From positions 67,162,211 to 67,226,210 of the forward strand of contig NC_083604.1 of NCBI RefSeq assembly GCF_029168945.1: a stretch of 64,000 nt of DNA. The letters run 5' to 3'. The stretch's first letter is position 1. Each line of letters opens with the position of its first letter. Under the pieces are notes generated by a model, which was not told the origin of the DNA, searched no databases, and worked only from the letters and a program-made list of their open reading frames with translations. Positions 10,152 through 21,512 of the stretch are shown here, piece after piece. The DNA comes from Cannabis sativa. Lineage: Eukaryota; Streptophyta; Magnoliopsida; Rosales; Cannabaceae. The position numbers and the translations under genes are program-made.

Positions 10152-12518
10152 TGTAATATCCCGGAAAATAAATAATGTTTAAATAGACATATTTTATTAA
10201 ATATGTAATTATTTTGGAAACGAAGTAAGATTATGATCTTACTTGGGATAATTATTGAGAATTTATTTAACGAAATAAAATATTTTCGGGCCCAGCAATT
10301 ATGGAAATTTAGCGATGTGGTTAGTAATGTCACGACATTAATGGAAGAATTATTTTGGGAATATTTCGGACTAGGTTAGAAATATTAGAATGTCGGTTTA
10401 ATAGAATTAGCAAAATTACCAATATGTCCCTAGGTTATTTTGGAGATTATTTAGTTTTTGAGGGAAATTTTAGTACCTCTTTTATTTTATTTAGGGGGCT
10501 GTAGCTTTTTAAAAAAAAAAAAAAAAAACCAAACAAACAAAGAAAAGAAACTTTTCTCTTCCTATTTAAGTTACTTGTGAGTTAAGTAACTTCATTTTTT
10601 TTCAAGCTCTTCCTCCTCCTCTTCCTTCGAGCAGCAGGAACCAGCCATGAGGGGGACTATTTCTCTTCAGCAACCTTCTATTTCAGAGCTAAACTTAATC
10701 CCCAAGCTAATCTAGATCTTGAGGTAAGTTCCTCCTTATGTTTTGTTGGTGAAATCCTAGGTTCTAAGGCTAGGTTTTGATAATTCTTGTAAGTTTTTCA
10801 GGGCTGTAGATTTAGTTGAGGTTTGAGTGTGATATTCTAGTTGAATTAAGTCTAATTGTGTATGTTTTAATTGAATTCATGGCTGCCAACCGGAATTCCG
10901 GATGGTCAATTTTCTGAAATTGCCGATTTTCGTATTTTAGCCATAACTTGTCACTCGGGTGTCCGTTTTAGACATTCTATATACCGTTTCGAAGCTTATG
11001 AAGAGCTCTACAGTATGAGACATAGATTAGAGCCAAAAGATGTATTTTATTTTAGGGTGTTTTTACCATAAGATTTGGTAGAAAACCCTAAGTTATTTTA
11101 TGCGGGTTTTAGACAGTGTTTTGGAATGGACCCTTATTGATTTACCTTTATCGTGACATAGGACTCGAAAGTGTCGGGCATCATTCCACTCAGGTCGGCC
11201 CACATACTTGACTATGGACTTGAGGTAAGAAAAGTATTAAGTACTGTAAAAGATTAATGTTTTGATTGTTACAGATTCGATTGAGATCGAAATCTTGTTA
11301 AACGTTATTGTGACTTAGTCCTAATCGAGGTTAACGATATGTACTGGATGTGACTCGATTATGATCGAGGGAATTAATAGGAAACAATTATTATCGTTTG
11401 ACTCGATTATGATCGAGGGAAGTATTATGAAACGATTATTATCGTTTGACTCGATTATGATCGAGGGAATTATTATGACACGATTATTATCGTTGTGGCT
11501 CGATTATGATCGAGTAAAAGAAACGGTTATTACCGTTATGAGTAATTACTCCTGAAACCGCGGATAGGTTTCTTACTTATCGTTTGTTGTATCGGACAAC
11601 GATAGTGACATATACAGCTCGTGGTTAACGAGTGGTAGGGGTACTTTATGAAGTACCTAAATTATGTGGTTATGAAGTTGTGGAACGATCAAGCGTGTTA
11701 TTATGTGATGAGTTGTAACTAAATTATTGTGTTATGGTATGATTGAATGAACGTTATATTATTTATGAAATTAGTCTCTCAGAATCGGCTTGGGGTTAAA
11801 ATACATGCTGTAGGGATGTAAGAATTGAGTGCTTTACGAAGCAATAAGATTATGTGTTTGAGTGCTTTATTAAGCACTGAGATTATGTGGTTACTGTAAT
11901 ATATGAATTAGAGTGATTTATGAGGTACTGAAAGTGAGTGTTTATAATGTTGCGTGATTAAGGTACTTAATAAACCACTGAGATGGTTGATTATGAATAG
12001 CTATAAATATTCTTTATTATGTATTAAATTTGCTTACATAAGCATTATGTTATTTTTTTTGTATATGTAGATTGACATATGTAAGACCTACCGGTATGTA
12101 TAGTATATTATTATGAAATCTGCCTGCACTTTCCATAAAGTCTAATTAGTAGCTTTTCTTGCTGAGTCATTGTGACTCACGGGTGCTTCGTGGTGCAGGT
12201 ATGGAAGTTGGTAGCTGTGTTCGGCCATGAGTCAGAGGTCTCCAGCAATGTACATATCAGCCTGGGGTCTTGGCTTCTGGAAAGCAGGATCGGAATTCCT
12301 TTCTATGTTTGGAAATGTAATTTATTGTAAAAGAATATTTTTATTTTATAAACAGGGGATCCCTATATTACGACATTATTTAAAATAAGAGTCTTTATGT
12401 TGAATTTAATTAAAGATTTAAATTAAACCACACTTTAAAAAAAAAAAAAATTATAGATTAATAATATTAAGTTATAAAAGCACACACACGTGGCGTTCCT
12501 GAGGGTCAGGGCGTTACA
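10152..12518 (+). mobile_element. Ty3/gypsy element B, 5' LTR
   Basis: A 2.37-kb LTR from TGTAATATCCCGG to GGGCGTTACA. It contains an exon-like leader with a donor-like GAG/GTAAGT near 10721, four copies of a hairpin repeat (11354-11514), and near its end the block GACTCACGGGTGCTTCGTGGTGCAGGT (12174-12201), which is typical of Tekay-like LTRs. From about 10403 onward it is almost identical to the 3' copy at 15191-17318. Confidence 0.88.
11354..11514 (+). repeat. Tandem hairpin repeat in 5' LTR of B
   Basis: The 16-mer CTCGATTATGATCGAG occurs at 11354, 11402, 11450 and 11499, a 48-49 bp period. Each has 6-bp self-complementary arms. Between them lies a second small inverted repeat (ACGATTATTATCGT, with variants). 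Confidence 0.9.
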
Positions 12519-12521
12519 ACA

Positions 12522-12533
12522 TGGTATCAGAGC
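12522..12533 (+). promoter_or_regulatory. Primer binding site of B
   Basis: TGGTATCAGAGC three bases after the LTR end; initiator tRNA-Met type. Confidence 0.88.
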
Positions 12534-15190
12534 GACCAAGGTTTAAAGATCCTGAAGACTGGTTTGATATGTACATTGGCTGCGAAGATTCGTTCGACTC
12601 ATGGCTTAGTAAGTGTAAACTGATAATTGATTAATACAGTAATTGTTGATTGTTTGAATTGCATGCTTATTTTAAATGTGTAAGCTATTAGAGAAGCATG
12701 AGAAGTTTGATATAAAGTTGTTAATTATGTTTATGCATGCGCGGTAATGCTTATTAGCATTAATTCTAGTTAGAAAGATTTTGACTATGAGGAAGGAATG
12801 ATCACAAATGTACTAGGAGGTGTACCTGAGGTGATCTAGTAAGTAAAAAATTGAGAGCCTGTTAGGCTCGGGGTAGGTGGTGTGAGTACTAATCTTCCAC
12901 TACCTCAGGGCTGAGAGCAAGTGAATGCTATGAGGCAAGAGACTACCTGAGTGGCCAGGTAGTAGAACTTACATAATTGGTCCCAGGCAGCGCGGTGATG
13001 GAAACTGACACTAAGCTGGACCGATTGGCAAAGTTTCGTTTTGATGGAGTAGTTGCTAAGGCTGTTAGAAGGGTTAAATCTAATTGAAGGTGGAAAAGAG
13101 TATATCATTCAGAATGTAGATGTAATGGCGAAGCAACTAGAAGTTGTCTGGTTTTATGCTCAGGTGGTTGAGCTAAACCTTACTTCTGGGGGTGCAAGAA
13201 TTAGATCACGAAAGACATAATATGAAAGGAGATTCATGAAAGTAAATGTCTAGTGTTGAAACGGGTAAAAAGTGTTAACCCTAATGATCTTAAAAAAAAA
13301 AAGAAGAAGTTACCAACTCATCAGTTATGGGTTCTAGTAGGAGAATTTGGGGTAACCAAGTTTTTGATGTGGTGGGAATAAAGATTTGCAACACCCATCC
13401 AGAGGGTTGAGATGTAAGAGACACCAGTAAAGTGAAAGCTATACAAGAGCTTGCATCTAGTGTGGGGTAGTAGACAATTGGAAAAGAAACTATCCCTGGT
13501 TATAGTAGCAAGAGTGGAAGGATGATTGGAAGTATGTGTTAAAACTTAATGATGTGTTACTGAGTAGTTTTGGTACCTTTTAGTCTACTGGAGAACTGGT
13601 TATTTTCCAGTATGTGGTCTAAACCCTTCCCAGATTATGAGGGCAAGGAAATAGTTGGTTGTTTCAGTTGTGCTGAATTTAGAGAAATCTAATATTATAC
13701 TAGGGTTGAACTAATTTACAAGGTATAATGCAACTATCGATTGAAAAGAAAGGTGGCAACTCTTGAATCTAAAAGTGAGGACCCATTTGTGTTCTTAGGT
13801 AAGGTTCAAGGTCCCGAAATTCATTAATCTCAACATTTAAGGCTGAAGGGATTACTATGGGATGGATGTACCAAATTTTTTAGTTAGTGTGGCCAATATT
13901 ATAAAGGGAACATTAGTGAGATTGGGGCACAATCTTGTGGCTCAAGGTTTTTAGATGCTTTTAGAGGAGCCACTAGGGTTATTGGTTAAGCAAGAAATTG
14001 ATTCTGAATCAAAGTTGTAATGGGAGTAAAACCTGTATTTAAAATTCTGAATTGAATGGTAATTGTAGAATTGAAAGGAGTGAAGATTTAGTTGTAGGAA
14101 GGTTGGGCTTGAAATTACCAGTTTAAGTATTTCATTCTTGAGTACACCAATGTTATTGGTGAAGATTAAGTATCCTTTGATAAGGACAGATGTTATGCTA
14201 AATAATTTTAGGAAAGGATCATCTTCTCTAGAATTGGTCTCGATTTGGTAATTACCAGTTGAAGACTTGAAAGGAGGATATTCTTAAAACAGTTTTCGTA
14301 CCGATGACTCCATAATTGTCTTCAGTAAGGGTATTGTGATTCCTTTGGATGATGTTGTAACGTTTCTAAAAGCATAAGTTTTATGCCAAATATGAGAAAT
14401 GCAAATCTCGCTGAACCTAAATTTACGATAAAGGTTAGAAGTTTCTGGAATTAACAGGATGCTACATATAATTGTTGGGGGTTGTTAACACCCTTAGTGA
14501 TTAGATCAAAAGAATTGAAAATAGAGGTTAACTATTGTATCAATGATAACATTGTTAGCCAGTGAGGAGAAAATGTGATTCAAGGTGATACTTCTAAACA
14601 AGGAATAGATTGTATTTTGACACAGTTTAGGAGAGTTATTGCCTAACTATCGAGGCTACTGAAGGAATATGAGAAGTGGTATTTAAGCCATGATATTGGA
14701 TTGGCAGTAATCGTTTTACATTGAAAGTTGGGCACCGTTTTTCTATGTGGATTTTCTATATGGTGAAAATGTGAAGTCTATACGGATCACAAAAGTATCA
14801 AATACTTTTCTTTTGAAAGAATTTAGATGGGAGGCAGTGATGACGGTTAAAGTTGATTGAAAATTTTGAACTGTGTGATTTATTACCACTTGGGGAAGTA
14901 AATTAGTAGTAAATACCTTAAACTGAGGAGATTTAGGACAAGTTTGTAAAGCGAAAAGATTTTACTATCGGTTGTTGGGAATGTAACCAGAATAGGGATT
15001 GAGTTCATGATTGGAGAACTTACTAATATTATGTGGTAGTTTAATCTGTTGAAAGAAATAAAATGGCCCAGTAGAGTCACTATGAACTTTAGAAGTACGA
15101 GGAAAGGTTTGGAACTAGATTGGCAAAGAACTTTGATTTTGCTTGAAGGAAATTTTACGATATAAACCAGATTGTTGTATCAGTCCGATA
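12534..15190 (+). pseudogene. Ruined gypsy gag-pol of element B
   Basis: No reading frame longer than about 70 codons survives, but pol fragments can be followed: KHKFYAKYEKC near 14370-14403 (RT thumb), DTSKQGIDC near 14588 and CEVYTDHKSIKYF near 14773 (RNase H). Stops and shifts occur every few dozen bases. The order RT then RNase H agrees with Ty3/gypsy. No zinc knuckle, integrase core or chromodomain can be read. The remaining length, 2.66 kb, is far shorter than a full gag-pol of about 4.5 kb, so large pieces are missing. Confidence 0.8.
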
Positions 15191-15293
15191 AGAATTAGCA
15201 AAATTACCAATATGTCCCTAGGTTATTTTGGAGATTATTTAGTTTTTGAGGGAAATTTTAGTTACCTCTTTTATTTTATTTAGGGGGCTGTAG

Positions 15294-15334
<41 letters not shown>

Positions 15335-17318
15335 AAACAAACAAAGAAAAGAAACTTTTCTCTTCCTATTTAAGTTACTTGTGAGTTAAGTAACTTCATT
15401 TTTTTTCAAGCTCTTCCTCCTCCTCTTCCTTCGAGCAGCAGGAACCAGCCATGAGGGGGACTATTTCTCTTCAGCAACCTTCTATTTCAGAGCTAAACTT
15501 AATCCCCAAGCTAATCTAGATCTTGAGGTAAGTTCCTCCTTATGTTTTGTTGGTGAAATCCTAGGTTCTAAGGCTAGGTTTTGATAATTCTTGTAAGTTT
15601 TTCAGGGCTGTAGATTTAGTTGAGGTTTGAGTGTGATATTCTAGTTGAATTAAGTCTAATTGTGTATGTTTTAATTGAATTCATGGCTGCCAACCGGAAT
15701 TCCGGATGGTCAATTTTCTGAAATTGCCGATTTTCGTATTTTAGCCATAACTTGTCACTCGGGTGTCCGTTTTAGACATTCTATATACCGTTTCGAAGCT
15801 TATGAAGAGCTCTACAGTATGAGACATAGATTAGAGCCAAAAGATGTATTTTATTTTAGGGTGTTTTTACCATAAGATTTGGTAGAAAACCCTAAGTTAT
15901 TTTATGCGGGTTTTAGACAGTGTTTTGGAATGGACCCTTATTGATTTACCTTTATCGTGACATAGGACTCGAAAGTGTCGGGCATCATTCCACTCAGGTC
16001 GGCCCACATACTTGACTATGGACTTGAGGTAAGAAAAGTATTAAGTACTGTAAAAGATTAATGTTTTGATTGTTACAGATTCGATTGAGATCGAAATCTT
16101 GTTAAACGTTATTGTGACTTAGTCCTAATCGAGGTTAACGATATGTACTGGATGTGACTCGATTATGATCGAGGGAATTAATAGGAAACAATTATTATCG
16201 TTTGACTCGATTATGATCGAGGGAAGTATTATGAAACGATTATTATCGTTTGACTCGATTATGATCGAGGGAATTATTATGACACGATTATTATCGTTGT
16301 GGCTCGATTATGATCGAGTAAAAGAAACGGTTATTACCGTTATGAGTAATTACTCCTGAAACCGCGGATAGGTTTCTTACTTATCGTTTGTTGTATCGGA
16401 CAACGATAGTGACATATACAGCTCGTGGTTAACGAGTGGTAGGGGTACTTTATGAAGTACCTAAATTATGTGGTTATGAAGTTGTGGAACGATCAAGCGT
16501 GTTATTATGTGATGAGTTGTAACTAAATTATTGTGTTATGGTATGATTGAATGAACGTTATATTATTTATGAAATTAGTCTCTGTAACTGTCGGGGGTTA
16601 AAATACATGCTGTAGGGATGTAAGAATTGAGTGCTTTACGAAGCAATAAGATTATGTGTTTGAGTGCTTTATTAAGCACTGAGATTATGTGGTTACTGTA
16701 ATATATGAATTAGAGTGATTTATGAGGTACTGAAAGTGAGTGTTTATAATGTTGCGTGATTAAGGTACTTAATAAACCACTGAGATGGTTGATTATGAAT
16801 AGCTATAAATATTCTTTATTATGTATTAAATTTGCTTACATAAGCATTATGTTATTTTTTTGTATATGTAGATTGACATATGTAAGACCTACCGGTATGT
16901 ATAGTATATTATTATGAAATCTGCCTGCACTTTCCATAAAGTCTAATTAGTAGCTTTTCTTGCTGAGTCATTGTGACTCACGGGTGCTTCGTGGTGCAGG
17001 TATGGAAGTTGGTAGCTGTGTTCGGCCATGAGTCAGAGGTCTCCAGCAATGTACATATCAGCCTGGGGTCTTGGCTTCTGGAAAGCAGGATCGGAATTCC
17101 TTTCTATGTTTGGAAATGTAATTTATTGTAAAAGAATATTTTTATTTTATAAACAGGGGATCCCTATATTACGACATTATTTAAAATAAGAGTCTTTATG
17201 TTGAATTTAATTAAAGATTTAAATTAAACCACACTTTTTAAAAAAAAAAATTATAGATTAATAATATTAAGTTATAAAAGCACACACACGTGGCGTTCCT
17301 GAGGGTCAGGGCGTTACA
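15191..17318 (+). mobile_element. Element B, 3' LTR lacking its first 250 bp
   Basis: It matches 10403-12518 nearly base for base, including the four hairpin repeats (16158-16318), with a longer A-run near 15301-15332 and a small difference near 16580 (CTGTAACTGTCGG against CTCAGAATCGGCTTGG). The first 251 bp of the LTR, including TGTAATATCCC, are missing; no polypurine tract is seen at the junction. It ends GGGCGTTACA and is followed by TTTAT. Confidence 0.88.
16158..16318 (+). repeat. Tandem hairpin repeat in 3' LTR of B
   Basis: Same four CTCGATTATGATCGAG units as in the 5' LTR. Confidence 0.9.
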
Positions 17319-17400
17319 TTTATATACCGTTTTGAAGCTTGTGAAGAGTTCTACAGTATGGTATATATTTTCGAGCCAGAGTATAATTTGGTCAAGTATC
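17319..17400 (+). mobile_element. Gypsy LTR C, right part
   Basis: The TTTATATACCGTTTTGAAGC phrase continues LTR C after the insertion and matches LTR B at 10975-11035. Similarity fades after about 17400, so the rest of C is deleted or too diverged to follow. Confidence 0.65.
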
Positions 17401-17720
17401 AATAATTTTTATTTGTTTGGGTATGTTTCAATACCTCATTTATACTATTTCTCTTTTTCTTTTTTTCTCTCTTTCTTATTTCTCCCTCTTCCCTCAAGCT
17501 TTAAAAATAATTTTTGGTCACGTCATTACTCGAATGAGCTAAAATAATACCATTGTAATTTACTCTTCAATATGAATATTTTAAAATGTAGGAAACATAT
17601 ATTTTTTTTGCTATTTAACCATTTAGTTATCAATATAATAATTAGTTATTGTTTTATACTTTTTCTTACTTATTATTCATTTTAAAATTTTATTAATTGA
17701 ATTATATATATAGGTGACTA
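17401..17720. other. AT-rich sequence, nothing recognised
   Basis: Pyrimidine-rich then AT-rich sequence without a frame, RNA or repeat that I can identify. Confidence 0.5.
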
Positions 17721-18652
17721 TTCAATGGTTACATTTTTATTGTAACCATATGGTTACATTTTTCTTTAACCTGTAATAGCAGGTTACTAATAGGTAGACT
17801 TTCCTTTTTTAGATTTAATTAATTATAATTAACTATTTTCTTAAAATAATTAATTAAATAGTAGACATTCCTTTTTTAGAATTATTTAATTATAATTAAC
17901 TATTTTCTTAAAATAATTAATTAAATATTTAACAAGACCTCTTTTAGCAATTAATATTTATATTTAAATCTTTACTTGAATTATTTTAATAATTAAGCCA
18001 TTTAATTATAATATTTACAATAAAATTTATTTTTTTTACAAAAATTAAACTTCTTTTGACACAAATTAAAATTCTCTTCTTATAATAAATTTTTAAATAA
18101 TTAATTATTTTTAAATGATATTTAATTATTTTGTTACAATTATATAAACTAAGTATGAGGCCTCAAGTTAATCAATCGATAACAAGTGCAGCCATTTTTT
18201 TTTTCTAAAAGTCCTTCAACTTATTTCATTTTTTACTTTTTAAATATTTAAATAAAAAAATTAAATAATTAAGTGTAATAATTTAAAATTAAGATTACAA
18301 GTATAATAAAATTTAAATTATGAAATTATATGTATATAATTTTAAATTATAAAAAGTTTTGCTATAAAATTTTAAATAATTTAAGTATAAAAAAATAAAT
18401 TGCTAAAAGATCCTTATATAGTAATAAATTGCAAAAAAATTAATTAATAAATATAATTAATTTAATTTTAAAATATAATTAATCTTAATTAAAGTTTTAT
18501 AAGGAAATAAATGATTAGGTTATTTTCAGGTTACAAGTTATTTATTATTTATTTTTATTTAATTTCCAAATTAATCACAACCATTTAATAGTAATCCAAA
18601 TGGCTTAAAAAAAATGTAACCATGATGGTTACAATAAAAATGTAACCATTGA
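17721..18652. mobile_element. Foldback DNA element with 45-bp terminal inverted repeats
   Basis: The left end TTCAATGGTTACATTTTTAT and following GTAACCATATGGTTACA are mirrored at 18608-18652 (TGTAACCATGATGGTTAC, ...AACCATTGAA). The interior is AT-rich and non-coding. No clear target duplication was found, so I leave the superfamily open. Confidence 0.75.
17793..17927 (+). repeat. Direct duplication of about 67 bp
   Basis: A block from TAGACTTTCCTTTTTTAGA through TTAAAATAATTAATTAAAT is repeated immediately (TAGACATTCCTTTTTTAGA...), inside the foldback element. Confidence 0.8.
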
Positions 18653-18712
18653 AACCTCTTCCTTATATATATATATATATATTATTATTATACGATAATT
18701 AAATAGCTTTCA

Positions 18713-19066
18713 AAATAACAAAAGTTATACCATTTTGGACCTTCTGTTTTACAAAAGTTACCAATTGGACCCTGTATTTTGTTAAATGACAAAATGGACC
18801 CTGTATTTTCAAAAATAGTACAAATAGGACCCTGAATTGATTTTTTGTCAAAATAAAATTTAATTATAATCTGATCTAAAAGTGCTATATGACAAAAATG
18901 TTTACATTTTTTGTATCTGTTCGTATTAAGCATTGTCTTCAAGTTGGTTGTATTAAAAAAAAAATTATCAAAAATTAAGCTCAGAGTCCTATTTTTACTA
19001 TTTTAGAAAATACAGGGTCTATTTTGTCATTTAACAAAACACAGGGTCCAAAATAGTATTTACCCC
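18713..19066. mobile_element. MITE with inverted sub-terminal repeats
   Basis: The phrases ATTTTGGACC, GGACCCTGTATTTTGTTAAATG and ACAAATAGGACCCTGA at the left recur inverted at the right (TCCTATTTTTACTATTTTAG, CATTTAACAAAACACAGGGTCC). Non-coding. The arms are about 110 bp. Confidence 0.7.
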
Positions 19067-19453
19067 ATAAAATAATTGGTATATAAAAATAGTAGCTTGT
19101 TATATTGCATGATAATTTTATTAGTTTTTTTTAAAAAAAAAATTAAGGTTAATTAAATCTATTTTAAATTATAATCTACGTATTATAACTTAAAAAGATG
19201 TATACAAATAATTTTTAGAGGTAACCAAAATGTATTTCAAATTATATTATTTAAAAATGAAATTTTTTATAAAAGAAACTAATTGATTTCTTTTTCTTAT
19301 TAACACTATTACTAACTAAAAAATTACATAAAAACGCAAAAAAATAAAAAATGAAAAAAAATCTGAAAATGTCAAAAACATATTAAGTGCGTCAGAGTTG
19401 GTTGACGTGACACATCTAGTAAGGTTATTGTTATAAATTAGATGAAAAAAATA
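19067..19453. other. AT-rich intergenic sequence
   Basis: No feature that I can support. Confidence 0.5.
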
Positions 19454-19829
19454 GGGTAAATAGCGGCATAAGTACTCAAAGTTTTAAGTTTGTAAGCGGC
19501 ATAAACTCAATGTTTATTTTTAACTCCATAAGTACCTAATGTTTGTAAAACTGTAATTTTCTTCTAGTTTTGTCCGTATAAACTCCGTTTTGAATTTATT
19601 AAATAAATATTTGGAAGTAACTGGTACTACATCTTTCTGTCTAGACCCAATGATCAAGAATCTAGACTTTATATGTGGCTTGCTGAAGAAAATAACAGAG
19701 TTTGTATTGACAAAATTAGAGAAAAGTTACAGTTTTACAAACATTGAGTACTTATGCTGATAAAAATAAATATTAGAATTATACTATTTACAAACTTAAA
19801 ACTTTTGGTACTTATACCGTCATTTAACC
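19454..19829. mobile_element. MITE with inverted repeats
   Basis: GGGTAAATAGCGGCATAAGTAC at the left matches the inverted right end (GGTACTTATACCGTCATTTAACC). The next block (AATGTTTGTAAAACTGTAA) is also mirrored. Non-coding. Confidence 0.72.
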
Positions 19830-21074
19830 AAAAAAATATACATTATATATTGTAAACTTATAAGAAAAACTGCTATTTAAGGAATATAAATTTTCAAGTT
19901 TATTACTAACTACAAAAAGAAAAAAAAGCCTGTAGTTGACCAGAAATAAGTTAATTATTATTACTTGTATATTATTAATAGGAAGAACAGATCTGATCCA
20001 CCGTAAAATTTAAAATGTGTTTTCTAATTATTTTATTAACAGTAAAATAGAAATTAACAAATTTTATTCATGCTTAAGATCTAGCTTTAACTTTAAGATA
20101 TGCATGGAGTTATTGACCATGCAATAATACTGATATTTCAAGTCATCCATAACTGTACATTTTAATACCAAATTACATCACAAATAAGTTGTCATTTCCT
20201 TAATAATGGATTATTAATTTTACACGTCACTTGATTCTGGTATAATTTATTTTTTAAGAAAAAGAGTGTAAAATTGTACATGAAAGTAAAACATTGCATT
20301 TGCATCTTTACATGACTACAATATATTAATTTCCATATCAATTCATCATTAGAAATAAAAGTTGAGTTATCTTAAAAGATCAATTATACAAGTTTGGGAT
20401 GCGGATGTTTTTGATTGGAAGAGACTACGTACTTTATAAGAGAAATATTTATATAAATACAGAATGAATAATGAACGCATGCTAAACAAGAAAAAGCAAT
20501 AACATATTTATTAAAACAATAAGGCAATAATGTAAAATGTAATGACTTGAAACAACGAAGCATGGTGTTTTTATTACATGAATTGATCATCGATTTTTAT
20601 CTAATAAAATAGTTTTTTTTTTAGAAAATAAGGTGTTGTAACTTTCTCTAAGGCAATATCTATGAAACTGATAATAATTATAATAATTACTGGTGACATG
20701 TAGGACAGTGATCTGAAAGTTAGTTTATAATAGATACATCTTTTTTTATATATTTTGAGAGAACAGATAATATTAATTATTATTATTATTATTATGTATA
20801 TATAGCGGTAGATCGATAGATTATATTGGTGGCCCATCTATAAAAGCTTTGCTCTCCAAAAAAGCGAAAATGGACTACACTTTCACATGTCAAACTTGTA
20901 CTTATGGTCCTATATTAATGCATGTTTGATGTTAACTTGTAACGCATAATTATTATGAATAAATGATAAGCTAGCTAGCTTTGGCAAAAAGCTTATGTGG
21001 TTAATAAAGGAGTAAATAAAGGGATTTTTATGTATATATTATTCCATCGTGTGATTGTTTTCTTACTCACTTTG
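19830..21074. other. AT-rich intergenic sequence
   Basis: No gene, RNA or repeat recognised; short ATT and TATA runs only (for example 20776-20794). Confidence 0.5.
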
Positions 21075-21512
21075 TAGGGGTGTACATTTTCCTCATGGAA
21101 TAGACTGGTCGGGGATCCGCTAACGGGGTTGAAATTTTTCGTCTAAATAGGGAATGAGGTGGGGACTAAAATTATTTTTTGTTCTCAAATGTTAAACGGA
21201 GCAGAAACTAGAATAACACTCCCGTCTCGATAGGAACCCGCCGCTTAATATTTAAATTATTTTTTTATTAATATTTTATATTTTATAATATGTGTTTATT
21301 TTTATAATTTATTAAATATTTTATATAATAATTAGTATATTAAATAATAAATAATATATAATTTTTAATTTTTATACAAGTAAATTTTCAAAATAAATTT
21401 TATTTTCATATGTTTGGAGATTTTCTACCCTGTCTTCCATGGATAATAAAGATGGGATAGGGATAAAGATTAAAATTTCTCACTAATTTCATGTTCCGTC
21501 TGCATATCCTTA
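21075..21512. mobile_element. Possible decayed hAT-like element
   Basis: It starts TAGGGGTGTAC and ends with GCATATCCTTA, whose reverse complement matches at 7 of 11 positions. Inside are GGGGAT/CCCGCC-like phrases as in the element at 7202. No target duplication remains, so this is tentative. Confidence 0.4.

Noticed and set aside
11354..11514. Regularly spaced repeats considered as a CRISPR array
   Set aside because: Four units only, spacers are themselves repeated, and the locus is a plant LTR.
11361..11555. 64-codon ORF repeated at 16165
   Set aside because: Repetitive translation of the hairpin array in the LTR of B.
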